Source of the DNA: Planococcus plakortidis
GTDB taxonomy: Bacteria; Bacillota; Bacilli; Bacillales_A; Planococcaceae
Assembly: GCF_001687605.2 (NCBI RefSeq)
Contig: NZ_CP016539.2
Location: 1,580,501 to 1,644,500, forward strand
DNA length: 64,000 nt
Direction of reading: 5' to 3'
Numbering within the stretch: position 1 is the first letter of the stretch; the number at the start of each line of letters is the position of its first letter. The position numbers and the translations under genes are program-made. Under the pieces are notes generated by a model, which did no database searches, was not told the origin of the DNA, and saw nothing but the letters and a program-made list of their open reading frames with translations. Of this stretch, positions 63,586 through 64,000 are shown one piece after another.

Positions 63586-63753
63586 GTGAATAGAAGCACC
63601 TCCAGGTCAATGTGAAAAATCCATCAATGCCGCCAATAGAGTGGTGGCAAATATGTACAATTTAAATGGTAATATATTCTTATTATCTTTTTATTAATTT
63701 ATGTTGTCAAATTAAGTATTGATAAATACATACCCATTTATCCGTAAAGCATT

Positions 63754-63790
63754 AAAAACCCCCTTTCCGTAATCGAGACGGGAAGGGGGT
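63754..63790 (-). terminator. Terminator of the partial minus-strand gene
   Basis: ACCCCCTTTCCGT pairs with ACGGGAAGGGGGT around AATCGAG, with a T run on the minus strand. Confidence 0.88.
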
Positions 63791-63808
63791 GAGCTGTTTG
63801 CAAAACAA

Positions 63809-64000
63809 TTAATACGTTTTGATTTGTTCTTTTCGGACGGTGGATTCTGGATTATAAGCTTGATCCTGGCTTTTTTTCTTGTCCAGATATCTCATTAAGC
63901 CTGCTGCATTATTGCTGTACTGGTTGACTTGAAAACGGTTGGCGGGATCGTCTTCGACTTTTTTGGAAATGCCAGACGTAATGCTGCGGACCACCGAATT
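63809..64000 (-). CDS. C-terminal end of an unrecognised protein, cut by the window
   Basis: Open to the window edge, at least 63 codons; contains ITSGISKKVEDDPANRF and YLDKKKSQDQAYNPES. Hydrophilic, no domain recognised. GTG 63994 could be an internal codon. It has its own terminator at 63754-63790. Confidence 0.55.
   Translation of the reverse strand, partial: NSVVRSITSGISKKVEDDPANRFQVNQYSNNAAGLMRYLDKKKSQDQAYNPESTVRKEQIKTY

Overview
The window looks like chromosome of a low-to-moderate-GC Gram-positive bacterium of the Planococcaceae/Bacillaceae type, most like Planococcus (inferred from protein resemblance and gene order). Strong AGGAGG-type ribosome sites, frequent TTG/GTG starts, sigma-A promoters and many intrinsic terminators support this. 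The left 21 kb follows the B. subtilis ptb-bcd-buk-lpdV-bkd ... yqiW-yqjA-yqjC-yqjD-yqjE-yqjH ... yqjK order. Differences are a mutA-mutB-meaB operon placed after bkdB and the absence of the 6-phosphogluconate and glucose-6-phosphate dehydrogenase genes found there in B. subtilis.

Region 1 (1-21.9 kb) is a catabolic block. Leucine dehydrogenase and the branched-chain keto-acid dehydrogenase make acyl-CoAs from Leu/Ile/Val. Ptb and Buk convert these to acids and ATP. A carboxyltransferase, an epimerase, methylmalonyl-CoA mutase and its MeaB GTPase carry propionyl-CoA to succinyl-CoA. BrxB bacilliredoxin, an aromatic-acid-exporter-like protein, Prli42, an M20 peptidase, DNA polymerase IV, RNase Z and an AlkD-like protein follow. 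The bkdAB-bkdB gap holds a structured palindromic repeat with covarying stems. Region 2 (22-28.5 kb) has a DUF421 protein, glutamate dehydrogenase, an M4 neutral protease, a TetR C-terminal-like protein and a GNAT enzyme.

Region 3 (28.6-43 kb) is AT-richer accessory DNA with tiny membrane proteins and many broken genes (GNAT, M50 protease, MutS-like ATPase, SDR, AraC). Its main feature is a series of six good and one decayed 28-30 bp sites matching both arms of the Firmicutes dif (XerC/XerD) site, all in one orientation. They cut 32.5-39.9 kb into units holding one transcription unit each. Nearly every site is followed by an intrinsic terminator, and several also by a second, palindromic 11-6-11 element. 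Just upstream, three further palindromes with identical 13-bp arms and variable 6-nt centres each follow a small gene. This looks like an array of Xer-site-bounded gene cassettes and is the most interesting thing here.

Region 4 (43-64 kb) has an MFS transporter, a nitroreductase-MarR-monooxygenase group, a TPP-riboswitch-controlled thiamine-precursor ABC transporter, YwaF, cardiolipin synthase, a gluconate operon (gnd-gntP-gntK) opposite an RpiR regulator, APH and Nudix enzymes, remnants of a P-loop kinase and a cupin/VOC gene, a dihydroorotate-dehydrogenase-like protein fused to a duplicated membrane domain, and a VWA lipoprotein.
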